The notes: generated by a model from the sequence alone, not told the origin. Counted from the first letter of the stretch, positions 1-6,633 are shown. The stretch: 11,357 nt of DNA from an uncultured Alphaproteobacteria bacterium (GCA_929200335.1 CAKMZG010000069.1:581-11937), one strand, 5' to 3'. Numbers and translations are program-made.

Positions 1-692
1 TCATATTTGCCATCCCTAAAACCAGTCTGAAGGCTTGGTTGCTTTGTATTTTCATGTGGACTATCACTGCAGCAATATCTCAACATGGGGAAAGCCAAAG
101 CGCCACAGCTGCCTTTCTACTGAGCAGTATAGCTTTACCAATGGCCTATTTTATTCGCTCATTTCCAATTATTCTGGGATTAGTAAGTGGCGTTGCTACC
201 CTATTGACCCCCATCATTATGTCCATAATAATCAAGATACAAGATCACTTGCCTGAAGAAATCTTATTTGCTAGTGCGAAGCATCGTTTAGTAATTTGGG
301 AGTTTTATAACAATAGCATTCTTAATCATTTTCTAATCGGTCATGGCATGTTGGGTCATAAAGCACTAGGCAAAAGCAAAGAATATTTGGAATTTGCAGC
401 AAAAACTAACTGCCCAATTGGCGCATCACATCCTCATAATGTGACGTTAGAAATCTGGCTAAACTTTGGTTTAATCGGCGCGATCATAACTGCTGCAATA
501 ATTCTTATCAGCTGCATTTTAATTAGAAAACTAACGCCTTCAGCCGGCAGCGCATTATGCTTACTAATCATTGCAATTCTTACGGCTGCTAGTTTTGCAT
601 ATGGACTTTTTGAGACATGGTGGTATAGCACTATGATTATTACTGTTATTTTTGCATTACTTCAAAGCCAGGGAAAATATGTTAATTCCTAA
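1..692 (+). CDS. O-antigen ligase/polymerase-like membrane protein, 5'-truncated
   Basis: This is the C-terminal part of a polytopic inner-membrane protein of the O-antigen ligase/Wzy polymerase family (Wzy_C type). Such proteins join undecaprenyl-linked glycans to an acceptor or polymerise repeat units on the periplasmic face. The reading frame is already open at base 3 with no credible start and good RBS, so the gene begins outside the window; 229 residues are visible. Hydrophobic helices flank a long loop carrying R-L-V-I-W (about bases 285-299), G-H-G (about 339-347) and H-P-H-N (429-440), followed by another helix beginning near L-N-F-G-L. The pattern R..IW, G.G, H.HN is typical of the family's periplasmic loop. 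The stop overlaps the next gene by 14 bases, so the two are probably translationally coupled in an exopolysaccharide or O-antigen operon. Ligase and polymerase cannot be told apart from this fragment. Confidence 0.8.
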   Translation, partial: IFAIPKTSLKAWLLCIFMWTITAAISQHGESQSATAAFLLSSIALPMAYFIRSFPIILGLVSGVATLLTPIIMSIIIKIQDHLPEEILFASAKHRLVIWEFYNNSILNHFLIGHGMLGHKALGKSKEYLEFAAKTNCPIGASHPHNVTLEIWLNFGLIGAIITAAIILISCILIRKLTPSAGSALCLLIIAILTAASFAYGLFETWWYSTMIITVIFALLQSQGKYVNS

Positions 693-1842
693 TATATATG
701 TAACCATCATAATGATATTTGGCCTCATATCTGGCTATCTTCTAGCCCTGTTAAAATATAATTTCCCAGCGCTTGATACATTATATTTTTTCATGGTTTT
801 CAGTTTTACTATCTATTGTTTTTTAAAAACCCATAGCATTCATGCCATTTCTTATTTGGAAGGTATAACAGTAAATCTTATTTGCTATGTCTTATTTATC
901 ATCCCATTTTTATTCATCAATAGCATAAGTCCATTGGCTCCAATTTGGGGCGCAATGATCTCCAGTGCTATTTTTAGCCTATTATGGATTTTTAGTAAAA
1001 AAGCCAAAGTTGGCATACTTAATAACTCGCCCCTTTCACGTTTTTTTAAATTGGGAAAAATTAAAGCACATAATATTAAAAAGCCCAGTGATTTAAAAAA
1101 AATCAACATGTTGCTCTATGTTTCTGACAATCTTAAAAATCCAGACTATGCGGCTCTATATCTAGCAGCAAAAAAACGTGGTATTAATACCCATAATCAA
1201 AAGCAGGTTTTTGAGCACTATTACGGACAGCAATATGATTATAGCCTGACCGCTCATCGCACCATGAGTGCCTTGCAAATGAGCCTTTATGACATCGTAA
1301 AATATAGCCTTTTTTACATATTATCTTTTACACTGTTAATTCTGTTCATTCCTGTGACAATCACAATAAGCGCGTTTATTTTAATTATGGATGGCAGGCC
1401 TATTGTCTATGCACAAAATCGTACCGGACTATATGGCAGACCATTTAAAATATACAAGTTTCGCACCATGAAAGTAGAAAGCAATCCTGATGGCATACAA
1501 GACCCAACACGTACGGGAGCATTTCTACGCAAAACAAAGCTCGATGAAATTCCGCAATTGGTAAATATAATAAAAGGCCAAATGACACTGATAGGACCAC
1601 GCCCTGAATGGGATGAAATAACCTCTGATAAAACAAAAGTTCCAGGTTCCGATCACCTGCGAAGCCTAATTTTACCGGGTTTAACTGGCTGGTCACAGGT
1701 GAATTATCGCTATACGACAAATTACAAAACTCGCGAGCGCAAATTACGTAGTGACTTATATTACATTAACAATCGTAATTTTGTTATGGATGTGGTTATC
1801 TTATTGCGCACTGTACGAGTGGTTTTATTTGGCCACCAATAG
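679..1842 (+). CDS. Undecaprenyl-phosphate sugar-phosphate transferase (bacterial sugar transferase family)
   Basis: This is a polyprenyl-phosphate hexose-1-phosphate transferase (ExoY/WcaJ-like). It starts a polysaccharide repeat unit by moving a sugar phosphate from a nucleotide sugar to undecaprenyl phosphate at the cytoplasmic side of the inner membrane. From ATG 679 it has 387 residues. Four N-terminal membrane segments lie near residues 7-26, 33-50, 63-81 and 88-105. A small cytoplasmic linker (about 106-200) follows, then a hydrophobic membrane element (about 209-236) and the catalytic domain. That domain carries K-F-R-T-M (250-254), the K-L-D-E dyad region (277-280, presumed catalytic Asp279-Glu280), G-P-R-P-E (306-310) and P-G-L-T-G-W (333-338). 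A TTG at 652 is in frame, but ATG 679 is preceded by AGGGA at 670-674 and is preferred. The sugar is not predictable. It overlaps the preceding gene by 14 bases and allA by 18, tail to tail. Confidence 0.9.
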   Translation: MLIPNIYVTIIMIFGLISGYLLALLKYNFPALDTLYFFMVFSFTIYCFLKTHSIHAISYLEGITVNLICYVLFIIPFLFINSISPLAPIWGAMISSAIFSLLWIFSKKAKVGILNNSPLSRFFKLGKIKAHNIKKPSDLKKINMLLYVSDNLKNPDYAALYLAAKKRGINTHNQKQVFEHYYGQQYDYSLTAHRTMSALQMSLYDIVKYSLFYILSFTLLILFIPVTITISAFILIMDGRPIVYAQNRTGLYGRPFKIYKFRTMKVESNPDGIQDPTRTGAFLRKTKLDEIPQLVNIIKGQMTLIGPRPEWDEITSDKTKVPGSDHLRSLILPGLTGWSQVNYRYTTNYKTRERKLRSDLYYINNRNFVMDVVILLRTVRVVLFGHQ

Positions 1843-2331
1843 ACTATCAATGACATAGGGCGTGTCAAAATACACTTCTTCTAGATTATCACCACCACCA
1901 TCGCGATCAACCACTAGGAATTGGCTAACATCTTCTAAAGAAATTAACGGGTGGTGCCATGAATTTTTAAAATAATTCACCCCTTGGTTAGCTTTAACTA
2001 AAAATGCTTGGGGCTCCATTGGTTTATTATCCGAGCCATTTTCAGCCACAACCACCACATAGGGACGGCGATCAAGCGGCATAAAACTTTGCGATCCTAA
2101 AGGATGGCGCTCCATCATTTTAATCTCTATTGGAGCGCTAAAAGATTGACCTTCAAAAACACTCATAATGACCTTAGCATCTTCACCCTCAACATCAGCA
2201 GTTGCCAATTTGTGATAGCGCTCAGTGGTTCCATTATTAATTGTGAAATGCTCTGCGCTTTCTAGTTCCATCACTTCGCCAAATGGTGAAAAAGCTTCAC
2301 GAGTAAGTAACTGGATTTTTAGTTCTTTCAT
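1825..2331 (-). CDS. allA: Ureidoglycolate lyase
   Basis: AllA splits ureidoglycolate into glyoxylate and urea, a late step of purine/allantoin breakdown in the cytoplasm. The 168-residue length fits the family (E. coli AllA is about 160). Family-like blocks are E-R-H-P-L-G-S-Q (74-81) with F-M-P-L just after, V-V-V-V-A (92-96), W-H-H-P-L (125-129) preceded by G-V-N-Y, and the C-terminal V-D-R-D-G-G-G-D-N-L-E-E (141-152). The start is well supported: GAGGTGA at 2343-2337 sits 5 bases before the ATG. No other purine-catabolism gene is visible. Upstream on the same strand is hisG, 139 bases away, and downstream it runs into the end of the sugar transferase gene, so it looks like a single-gene unit or a read-through passenger of the his operon. 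The family call rests on motif recognition. Confidence 0.9.
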   Translation of the reverse strand: MKELKIQLLTREAFSPFGEVMELESAEHFTINNGTTERYHKLATADVEGEDAKVIMSVFEGQSFSAPIEIKMMERHPLGSQSFMPLDRRPYVVVVAENGSDNKPMEPQAFLVKANQGVNYFKNSWHHPLISLEDVSQFLVVDRDGGGDNLEEVYFDTPYVIDSLLVAK

Positions 2332-2470
2332 TTAAGTCACCTCATCAAAAGAGTACATTTTTACTAAAGTTTGATGCGCTTGAATAAACTCACGAACCAG
2401 CTCTAGTTTATTTTATTAGCGCAAATAGTTCTGCCTTAAGTAAATTCACTTAAGCCTACACGATAATACT
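2332..2470. other. hisG-allA intergenic region
   Basis: This 139-base AT-rich gap is the longest in the window. It holds the allA ribosome binding site (2337-2343) and one short inverted repeat (2435-2454). I see no convincing sigma-70 promoter for allA and no G+C-rich hairpin with a T run that would end the his transcript. Read-through from hisG into allA is therefore possible, but it is not shown. Confidence 0.6.
2435..2454. repeat. Inverted repeat CTTAAGT-N6-ACTTAAG
   Basis: The 7-base arms are perfectly complementary with a 6-base loop (aaattc), lying 16 bases past the hisG stop codon and about 100 bases upstream of allA. The stem is AT-rich and no T run follows it on the minus strand, so it is a poor intrinsic terminator. 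It could be a weak transcript-end hairpin or a protein-binding dyad. CTTAAG is itself a palindrome, so the site also reads as two direct copies 14 bases apart. Confidence 0.35.
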
Positions 2471-3157
2471 TTAAAGGCTAGCTTTAACCCGCGCACATAA
2501 TTCTTGCACGGCTTCATTTTCTAATGCGGGACGGGAGGCAATCAGATTGGCTTCACTTTTCAAAATTACACCATCGCGCAAGATTTTCAATTGATTGGCA
2601 CGAAGCGTTGAACCTGTTGAAGTGATATCAACAATGATATCCGCTTGGCCTGCTGCTGGAGCGCCTTCTGTTGCACCCAAACTCTCCACAATTCTATAAG
2701 TGGCGATACCATGATCGGCAAAGAAATTCTGCGTCAATTGCCAATATTTGGTGGCAATGCGCAAACGCCGACCATAATGCGAGCGGAAAGAAGATGCCAC
2801 ATCATCAAGATCAGCCATTGTATTCACATCCACCCAAGCCTCAGGCACACCAATAATCACATCCGCACCGCCAAAGCCAAGATGCGTAATAAACTCAACC
2901 GCTTCATCTGGGCGCGCAACCGTTTCACGCACCAAATCTTCACCAGTCACACCCAAATGGATAGAACCCGCTATTAATTCACGCGCTATTTCTGAGGCTG
3001 ACATAAAAACAACCTCGATGCCTTTAATGCCCGATATTTTACCTGCATAAGAGCGGTCATCCTCCGGCAATTCAATAGGCATTCCAGCATTGCTAAAAAT
3101 TTCAATGGCTTGTTCTTTTAAACGCCCCTTGGAAGGCAGTGTTAAAATCGCGCTCAT
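2471..3157 (-). CDS. hisG: ATP phosphoribosyltransferase catalytic subunit, short form
   Basis: HisG condenses ATP and PRPP to phosphoribosyl-ATP, the first and committed step of histidine synthesis. At 228 residues this is the short form (HisG_S), which lacks the C-terminal ACT-like regulatory domain of the roughly 290-300-residue long form and needs HisZ for activity and feedback control; hisZ lies directly upstream. Visible motifs are L-P-S-K-G-R-L (7-13) at the N-terminus, the hinge region G-F-G-G-A-D-V-I-I-G-V (94-104), and the PRPP-binding loop V-D-I-T-S-T-G-S-T-L (176-185). The ATG overlaps the hisZ stop as ATGA (3154-3157), which implies translational coupling, and a GGAAAGGGAG stretch upstream is a strong ribosome binding site. 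The catalytic domain appears complete. Confidence 0.96.
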   Translation of the reverse strand: MSAILTLPSKGRLKEQAIEIFSNAGMPIELPEDDRSYAGKISGIKGIEVVFMSASEIARELIAGSIHLGVTGEDLVRETVARPDEAVEFITHLGFGGADVIIGVPEAWVDVNTMADLDDVASSFRSHYGRRLRIATKYWQLTQNFFADHGIATYRIVESLGATEGAPAAGQADIIVDITSTGSTLRANQLKILRDGVILKSEANLIASRPALENEAVQELCARVKASL

Positions 3158-4263
3158 GATTTTGCTCCCTTTCCAATTTTTGCTTTAATACGGTCAAAAT
3201 CAATAGAAAACCCAATGGCAGGAATATCTACTTCAGCCCCCAGCATAGAAAGTAGGTGATCATAACGTCCACCACCCACGATTGAGTTTTGAGCATCATT
3301 ATCTTGATAAATTTCAAAAAACAAACCCGTGTAATAATCCAAACGACGACCAAATGAGGCACGATAGGAAATTGTACTTAAATCAAAATCAGCCTGTGCT
3401 AAAAGTTTATAGCGTTTTGCGAAATCTGCTCTCGCTTGGCCTAAATCAATATGGGTATCGGTTTCAAATGCGGTTAAAGCTGCAACAGCATCTTTAACAG
3501 GCACATCAATTTCTAAAAATTTTTCCAGTGCTGCTAATGCATCACCTTCCAATCGGGTTGCATCAAGTTCAGCCTTTTCAATTGCCCGCGCTGCGATTTC
3601 TCGTGCTGTACGCCCACCTTGCTCTGGCAGGTTAGCAATGCTCATTAATTTAGAAACTTCAGCTTCGGCTAGGTCTAAATCTCCAGCAACAACCCATTCT
3701 GGCATTTCATTGGCAGAAGCTATCACACCATTCTGCTTTAATTTATCCAGAGCGGCTTGCATTTGATCAGCCTCGCCAAAACACCGTAATAGGCGCACTT
3801 GCCAACCTTTTGGCAAGCCAATAGCGCTCACAAGACTTGCAAATAAAGTACGATCGCCCAGCACTGTGTGATGATTATCAACACCTAATTTAGCAAGAGC
3901 AGCATGGGCATCGCTTAAAGATTGCACATCTGCTTTTGATGCATCATGATTGCCTAAGTCCTCGATACCAACTTGCAAAAATTCATTCTTGCCATTTCTA
4001 TGTTGGCGAAAAACTGTCCCCACATAGGAATAGCGGCAAGGGGTTTGGATAGAATGTTTAATGTGATGCAAACAGGTAGGAATGGTAAACTCTGGACGCA
4101 GGCATAGCATATCCCCTACCCCATTGGAGGTAATGAAAATACGGCGGCGCAAGTCTTCGCCAGCAGTTTCTAAAAAAGGATCCGCAGGTTGCAAAACATC
4201 CACATCAGCGGCAGCGCAACCACGTTCAACAAACCATTTATGTAGGGCTTGTGCCTGTTCCAT
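3154..4263 (-). CDS. hisZ: ATP phosphoribosyltransferase regulatory subunit
   Basis: HisZ is a catalytically silent paralogue of histidyl-tRNA synthetase. It forms a hetero-octamer with short HisG and supplies histidine feedback sensing. From ATG 4263 it has 369 residues and keeps the class II synthetase core: R-P-E-F-T-I-P (56-62), the motif-2-like R-Y-S-Y-V-G-T-V-F-R-Q (77-87) with E-F-L-Q-V-G-I-E (94-101), the histidine-site block G-R-R-L-D-Y-Y-T-G (305-313), G-G-G-R-Y-D (330-335) and G-F-S-I-D-F-D-R (351-358). It stops where a true HisRS would continue into the anticodon-binding domain, as expected for HisZ. An in-frame GTG at 4275 (4 residues longer, abutting the hisS stop) is possible, but AGGTGA lies 8 bases before ATG 4263, so that start is preferred. 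It sits between hisS and hisG in one operon. Confidence 0.95.
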   Translation of the reverse strand: MEQAQALHKWFVERGCAAADVDVLQPADPFLETAGEDLRRRIFITSNGVGDMLCLRPEFTIPTCLHHIKHSIQTPCRYSYVGTVFRQHRNGKNEFLQVGIEDLGNHDASKADVQSLSDAHAALAKLGVDNHHTVLGDRTLFASLVSAIGLPKGWQVRLLRCFGEADQMQAALDKLKQNGVIASANEMPEWVVAGDLDLAEAEVSKLMSIANLPEQGGRTAREIAARAIEKAELDATRLEGDALAALEKFLEIDVPVKDAVAALTAFETDTHIDLGQARADFAKRYKLLAQADFDLSTISYRASFGRRLDYYTGLFFEIYQDNDAQNSIVGGGRYDHLLSMLGAEVDIPAIGFSIDFDRIKAKIGKGAKS

Positions 4264-4271
4264 ATCGCCAA

Positions 4272-4277
4272 TCACCT
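4272..4277 (-). promoter_or_regulatory. hisZ ribosome binding site AGGTGA
   Basis: AGGTGA on the minus strand overlaps the hisS stop codon (TAG, 4278-4276) and is 8 bases from the ATG at 4263. The alternative GTG start at 4275 lies inside this element and has only A-rich coding sequence before it. The site therefore favours ATG 4263 and shows that hisZ translation is coupled to the end of hisS. Confidence 0.6.
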
Positions 4278-5805
4278 ATTTTGCAGCTAGTTCAGCTGCT
4301 GCCTCTTCTTGCTGTTCGGTTAAGATCTCACGTACTTTTGCTATTAATTCACCACGTTCAATCATCTGTTGAGCAGGGCGAATTTTGCGCCAAGTCTCAT
4401 TGTCAGAAATCTCTTGCGACAGTCGCTTGCCCTCAATCAAATCTTTAACCTGCACTTGATTTTGAGAGCGCTCATCAGAGCCTTGGATGATAGCAATACC
4501 ACAGCCGCGACGATCAGCATATTGCAATTGCTTACCAAAATTCTTTGGATTGCCTTGATACATTTCTGCGCGAATACCAGCCTCACGCAACTCTTTTACC
4601 ATGGCTTGATATTCGCCTAAAGCTGCAATATCTCTATCCATCACACAAACCATAACAGGTGGGAGTGCATCCACATCGTCCAACTTGCCAAGATTTTTCA
4701 ACGCTGTCATCAAGCGCGAAACGCCAATGGAAAACCCAGTGGCCGGCACAGGTTCACCGCGAAAACGTGATACGAGCCCATCATAGCGGCCACCACCGCC
4801 AACAGATCCAAATTGAACCTTTTCGCCCTTCTCATTGGTCACATCAAAGGTTAGTTCAACCTCATAGACAGGGCCTGTATAATATTCCAAGCCACGCACA
4901 ACAGAAGGATCAATAAAAATTCGATTTTTTTCATAGCCACCAGCTGCAAATAAAGCTGCCATAGTCGACAGTTCTTCAACGCCATCTTCACCGCGTTGAT
5001 TGCCAACTACAAGTTCACGTAAAATATCTAGTGTTGCTTGAACATCATCACCAGCAGATTGGACAAATTGTAAAATAATATCTGCGCTAGCTACATCTAA
5101 GCCAGCACCTTTGGTAAAATCACCACTGTCATCTTTACGGCCTTCGCCAAGCAAAAGGCGAACGCCCTCTATGCCAAGGCGATCTAACTTATCAATGGCA
5201 CGCAAAACTGTAAGGCGCGTACCTGCATGTTCATCACCATCAATTCCAGCCTTAGCCATAATGCCATCCAGCACTTTGCGGTTGTTTACCCGCACCAGAT
5301 AATCACCACGCTTAATACCCAGCTTTTCCATAGTATCGGCCATCATCATGCACATTTCAGCATCGGCTTGAACCCCAGGGGCACCAACGCTATCGGCATC
5401 AAATTGCATAAATTGACGGAAACGCCCAGGACCTGGCTTTTCGTTTCTAAACACCCAACCAGAACGGTAGGTGCGATACGGCATGGAAATTTCATTGAAA
5501 TTTTCTGCCACATGACGCGCAAGTGGTGCGGTTAAATCATAGCGTAGCGAGAGCCATTGCTCATCATCATCTTGTAAAGAGAACACCCCCTCATTAGGGC
5601 GGTCGCTATCTGGCAAAAACTTTCCTAAAGCATCGGTATATTCAAACTGCGGGGTCTCCACAGGATCAAAGCCATAGAGTTCATAAACCTCACGAATTTT
5701 TGAAACCATGGCATCAGTTGCACGAATATCATGGGCGCTTCTATCTACAAAACCCCTTGGTAGACGTGGCTTTACCTTTTGTGGTTTTCCCTTTTTCTTC
5801 GCCAT
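4276..5805 (-). CDS. hisS: Histidyl-tRNA synthetase (alphaproteobacterial divergent type)
   Basis: HisS charges tRNA-His with histidine using ATP. The 509 residues exceed the roughly 420-430 of the common bacterial enzyme. The class II core shows R-Y-D-L-T-A-P-L-A (88-96), motif 2 around F-R-N-E-K-P-G-P-G-R-F-R-Q-F (119-132), the histidine-binding block R-G-L-E-Y-Y-T-G-P-V-Y-E (324-335, presumed catalytic Arg324), G-G-G-G-R-Y-D-G-L (356-364) and motif 3 G-F-S-I-G-V-S-R (377-384). The anticodon-binding domain occupies about 400-500. The blocks Y-Y-T-G-P-V-Y and F-G-S-V-G-G-G-G-R-Y-D resemble eukaryal enzymes more than the E. coli-type Y-Y-N-R-T-V-F. An AAGGGC ribosome binding site precedes ATG 5805. 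It is the first gene of hisS-hisZ-hisG. The 106-base gap to tag has only weak promoter candidates, for example TTGCTC-N17-TAATGA on the minus strand. Confidence 0.96.
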   Translation of the reverse strand: MAKKKGKPQKVKPRLPRGFVDRSAHDIRATDAMVSKIREVYELYGFDPVETPQFEYTDALGKFLPDSDRPNEGVFSLQDDDEQWLSLRYDLTAPLARHVAENFNEISMPYRTYRSGWVFRNEKPGPGRFRQFMQFDADSVGAPGVQADAEMCMMMADTMEKLGIKRGDYLVRVNNRKVLDGIMAKAGIDGDEHAGTRLTVLRAIDKLDRLGIEGVRLLLGEGRKDDSGDFTKGAGLDVASADIILQFVQSAGDDVQATLDILRELVVGNQRGEDGVEELSTMAALFAAGGYEKNRIFIDPSVVRGLEYYTGPVYEVELTFDVTNEKGEKVQFGSVGGGGRYDGLVSRFRGEPVPATGFSIGVSRLMTALKNLGKLDDVDALPPVMVCVMDRDIAALGEYQAMVKELREAGIRAEMYQGNPKNFGKQLQYADRRGCGIAIIQGSDERSQNQVQVKDLIEGKRLSQEISDNETWRKIRPAQQMIERGELIAKVREILTEQQEEAAAELAAK

Positions 5806-5911
5806 GAATTCTGCCCTTACTTACTGTAAATTAGGTGATTTAATGAATGCAGAGCATCATTAGCCCAAGCCAAGGGTAAGAGCAAGATTATTTGCTAATA
5901 AAGTTTGCGCT
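5806..5911 (-). other. tag-hisS intergenic region, probable hisS leader
   Basis: These 106 bases hold the hisS ribosome binding site and a weak sigma-70-like candidate on the minus strand (TTGCTC, 17-base spacer, TAATGA). A 5-base stem AGCAA-N6-TTGCT lies at 5881-5896, but without a T run on the minus strand it is not a credible terminator for tag. There is no run of histidine codons, so no his-type attenuator leader peptide is visible. Confidence 0.35.
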
Positions 5912-6550
5912 CTAACGTAAATGCGGGCGTATAAATTCAGACCGCTGCTGTTCACGCAAAACCCGACAAGGGCAACCCTCCACATGGTCATTAACAATGC
6001 CCGACGACTGCATAAAAGCATAGACCGTTGTTGGCCCCACAAATGACCACCCGCGCTTTTTTAAATCTTTTGAAATAGCTTTTGATGCATCACTCATTGT
6101 GATTTGACGAAGAGAGGCATAATCTGCTTGTTCTGGACGTGCTTCAATGCTTGGCTCATGGCTCCAAAAATAAGCAGCCAGTGAACCTTTTTCTTCAACA
6201 AGTTCAAGGGCACGATTGGCATTATTAATAGTTGAACGAATTTTACCAATATGGCGCACAATACCAGCGTCTTTGACCAGACGCTCTTCATCTTCTGGGG
6301 TAAATTTGGCTACTATGTTAAAATCAAATCCTGCAAAGGCTTTACGGAAATTCTCACGTTTGGAGAGTATCGTGTACCATGATAGCCCTGCTTGAAAACC
6401 CTCAAGGCATATTTTTTCAAACAGCCGAATATCATCATCTAAGGGAACCCCCCATTCATTATCATGGTAGGCTTTATAATCAGGTTTTCCACCATGCCAC
6501 CAACATGACAGTTCCCCATTTTCATCTTCCAATAAACCCGTTTCAGACAT
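5912..6550 (-). CDS. tag: DNA-3-methyladenine glycosylase I
   Basis: Tag is a base-excision repair enzyme that removes 3-methyladenine from alkylated DNA. The 212 residues compare with 187 in E. coli Tag; the extra length is about 12 residues at the N-terminus and a C-terminal tail. The zinc site is intact: Cys16 (in C-W-W-H-G), His29 (A-Y-H-D-N-E-W-G), His189 (N-D-H) and Cys193 (E-G-C-P-C), matching E. coli Cys4, His17, His175 and Cys179. The substrate-pocket block L-E-G-F-Q-A-G-L-S-W (49-58) holds the conserved Glu50, and G-W-S-F-V-G-P-T-T (167-175) is the other family signature. AAGGA lies 6 bases before ATG 6550. A near-consensus promoter with an inverted repeat in its spacer precedes it, divergent from the DUF2927 gene. 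The enzyme looks complete and functional. Confidence 0.96.
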   Translation of the reverse strand: MSETGLLEDENGELSCWWHGGKPDYKAYHDNEWGVPLDDDIRLFEKICLEGFQAGLSWYTILSKRENFRKAFAGFDFNIVAKFTPEDEERLVKDAGIVRHIGKIRSTINNANRALELVEEKGSLAAYFWSHEPSIEARPEQADYASLRQITMSDASKAISKDLKKRGWSFVGPTTVYAFMQSSGIVNDHVEGCPCRVLREQQRSEFIRPHLR

Positions 6551-6575
6551 TTTTAATCCTTTTTCAAATCAACAC

Positions 6576-6603
6576 TTGAGATTATGAACGCATGTTCTAA
6601 ACT
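6576..6603 (+). promoter_or_regulatory. Predicted promoter of the DUF2927 gene
   Basis: TTGAGA (6576-6581, five of six to consensus) is followed after 16 bases by TAAACT (6598-6603, four of six). Transcription would begin near 6610, about 24 bases before ATG 6634. It is weaker than the tag promoter and lies over the same DNA facing the other way, so the two could interfere with each other. The pairing is inferred from the sequence only. Confidence 0.4.
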
Positions 6604-6608
6604 GTCAA
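6581..6608 (-). promoter_or_regulatory. Predicted sigma-70-type promoter of tag
   Basis: On the minus strand the -35 hexamer TTGACA (6608-6603) matches consensus exactly. After a 16-base spacer comes CATAAT (6586-6581), five of six to TATAAT. This puts transcription start near 6574, about 23 bases before the tag ATG, with an AAGGA ribosome binding site between. The GAAC-N4-GTTC repeat fills most of the spacer and touches the first base of the -10, a place where a bound protein would block RNA polymerase. Confidence 0.65.
6586..6597. promoter_or_regulatory. Candidate operator GAAC-GCAT-GTTC
   Basis: A 4-base inverted repeat with a 4-base centre lies inside the spacers of both predicted divergent promoters. 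It fits the core GAAC-RNRY-GTTC that I recall for Gram-positive LexA sites. Alphaproteobacterial LexA is known to prefer GTTC-N7-GTTC, so the binding protein is uncertain and could be another repressor. Its position between -35 and -10 elements supports an operator role. Confidence 0.4.
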
Positions 6609-6633
6609 GAAATGATATTTTAAGGTGTTAATA

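Noticed and set aside
652..678. TTG at 652 as the start of the sugar transferase
   Set aside because: It has no upstream ribosome binding site, while ATG 679 has AGGGA close by; the extra residues are polar and not family-like.
5881..5896. AGCAA-N6-TTGCT as a terminator for tag
   Set aside because: The stem has only 5 pairs and no T run follows on the minus strand.
6625..6633. GTG at 6625 as the start of the DUF2927 gene
   Set aside because: This GTG forms part of the AAGGTG ribosome binding site, correctly spaced for ATG 6634.
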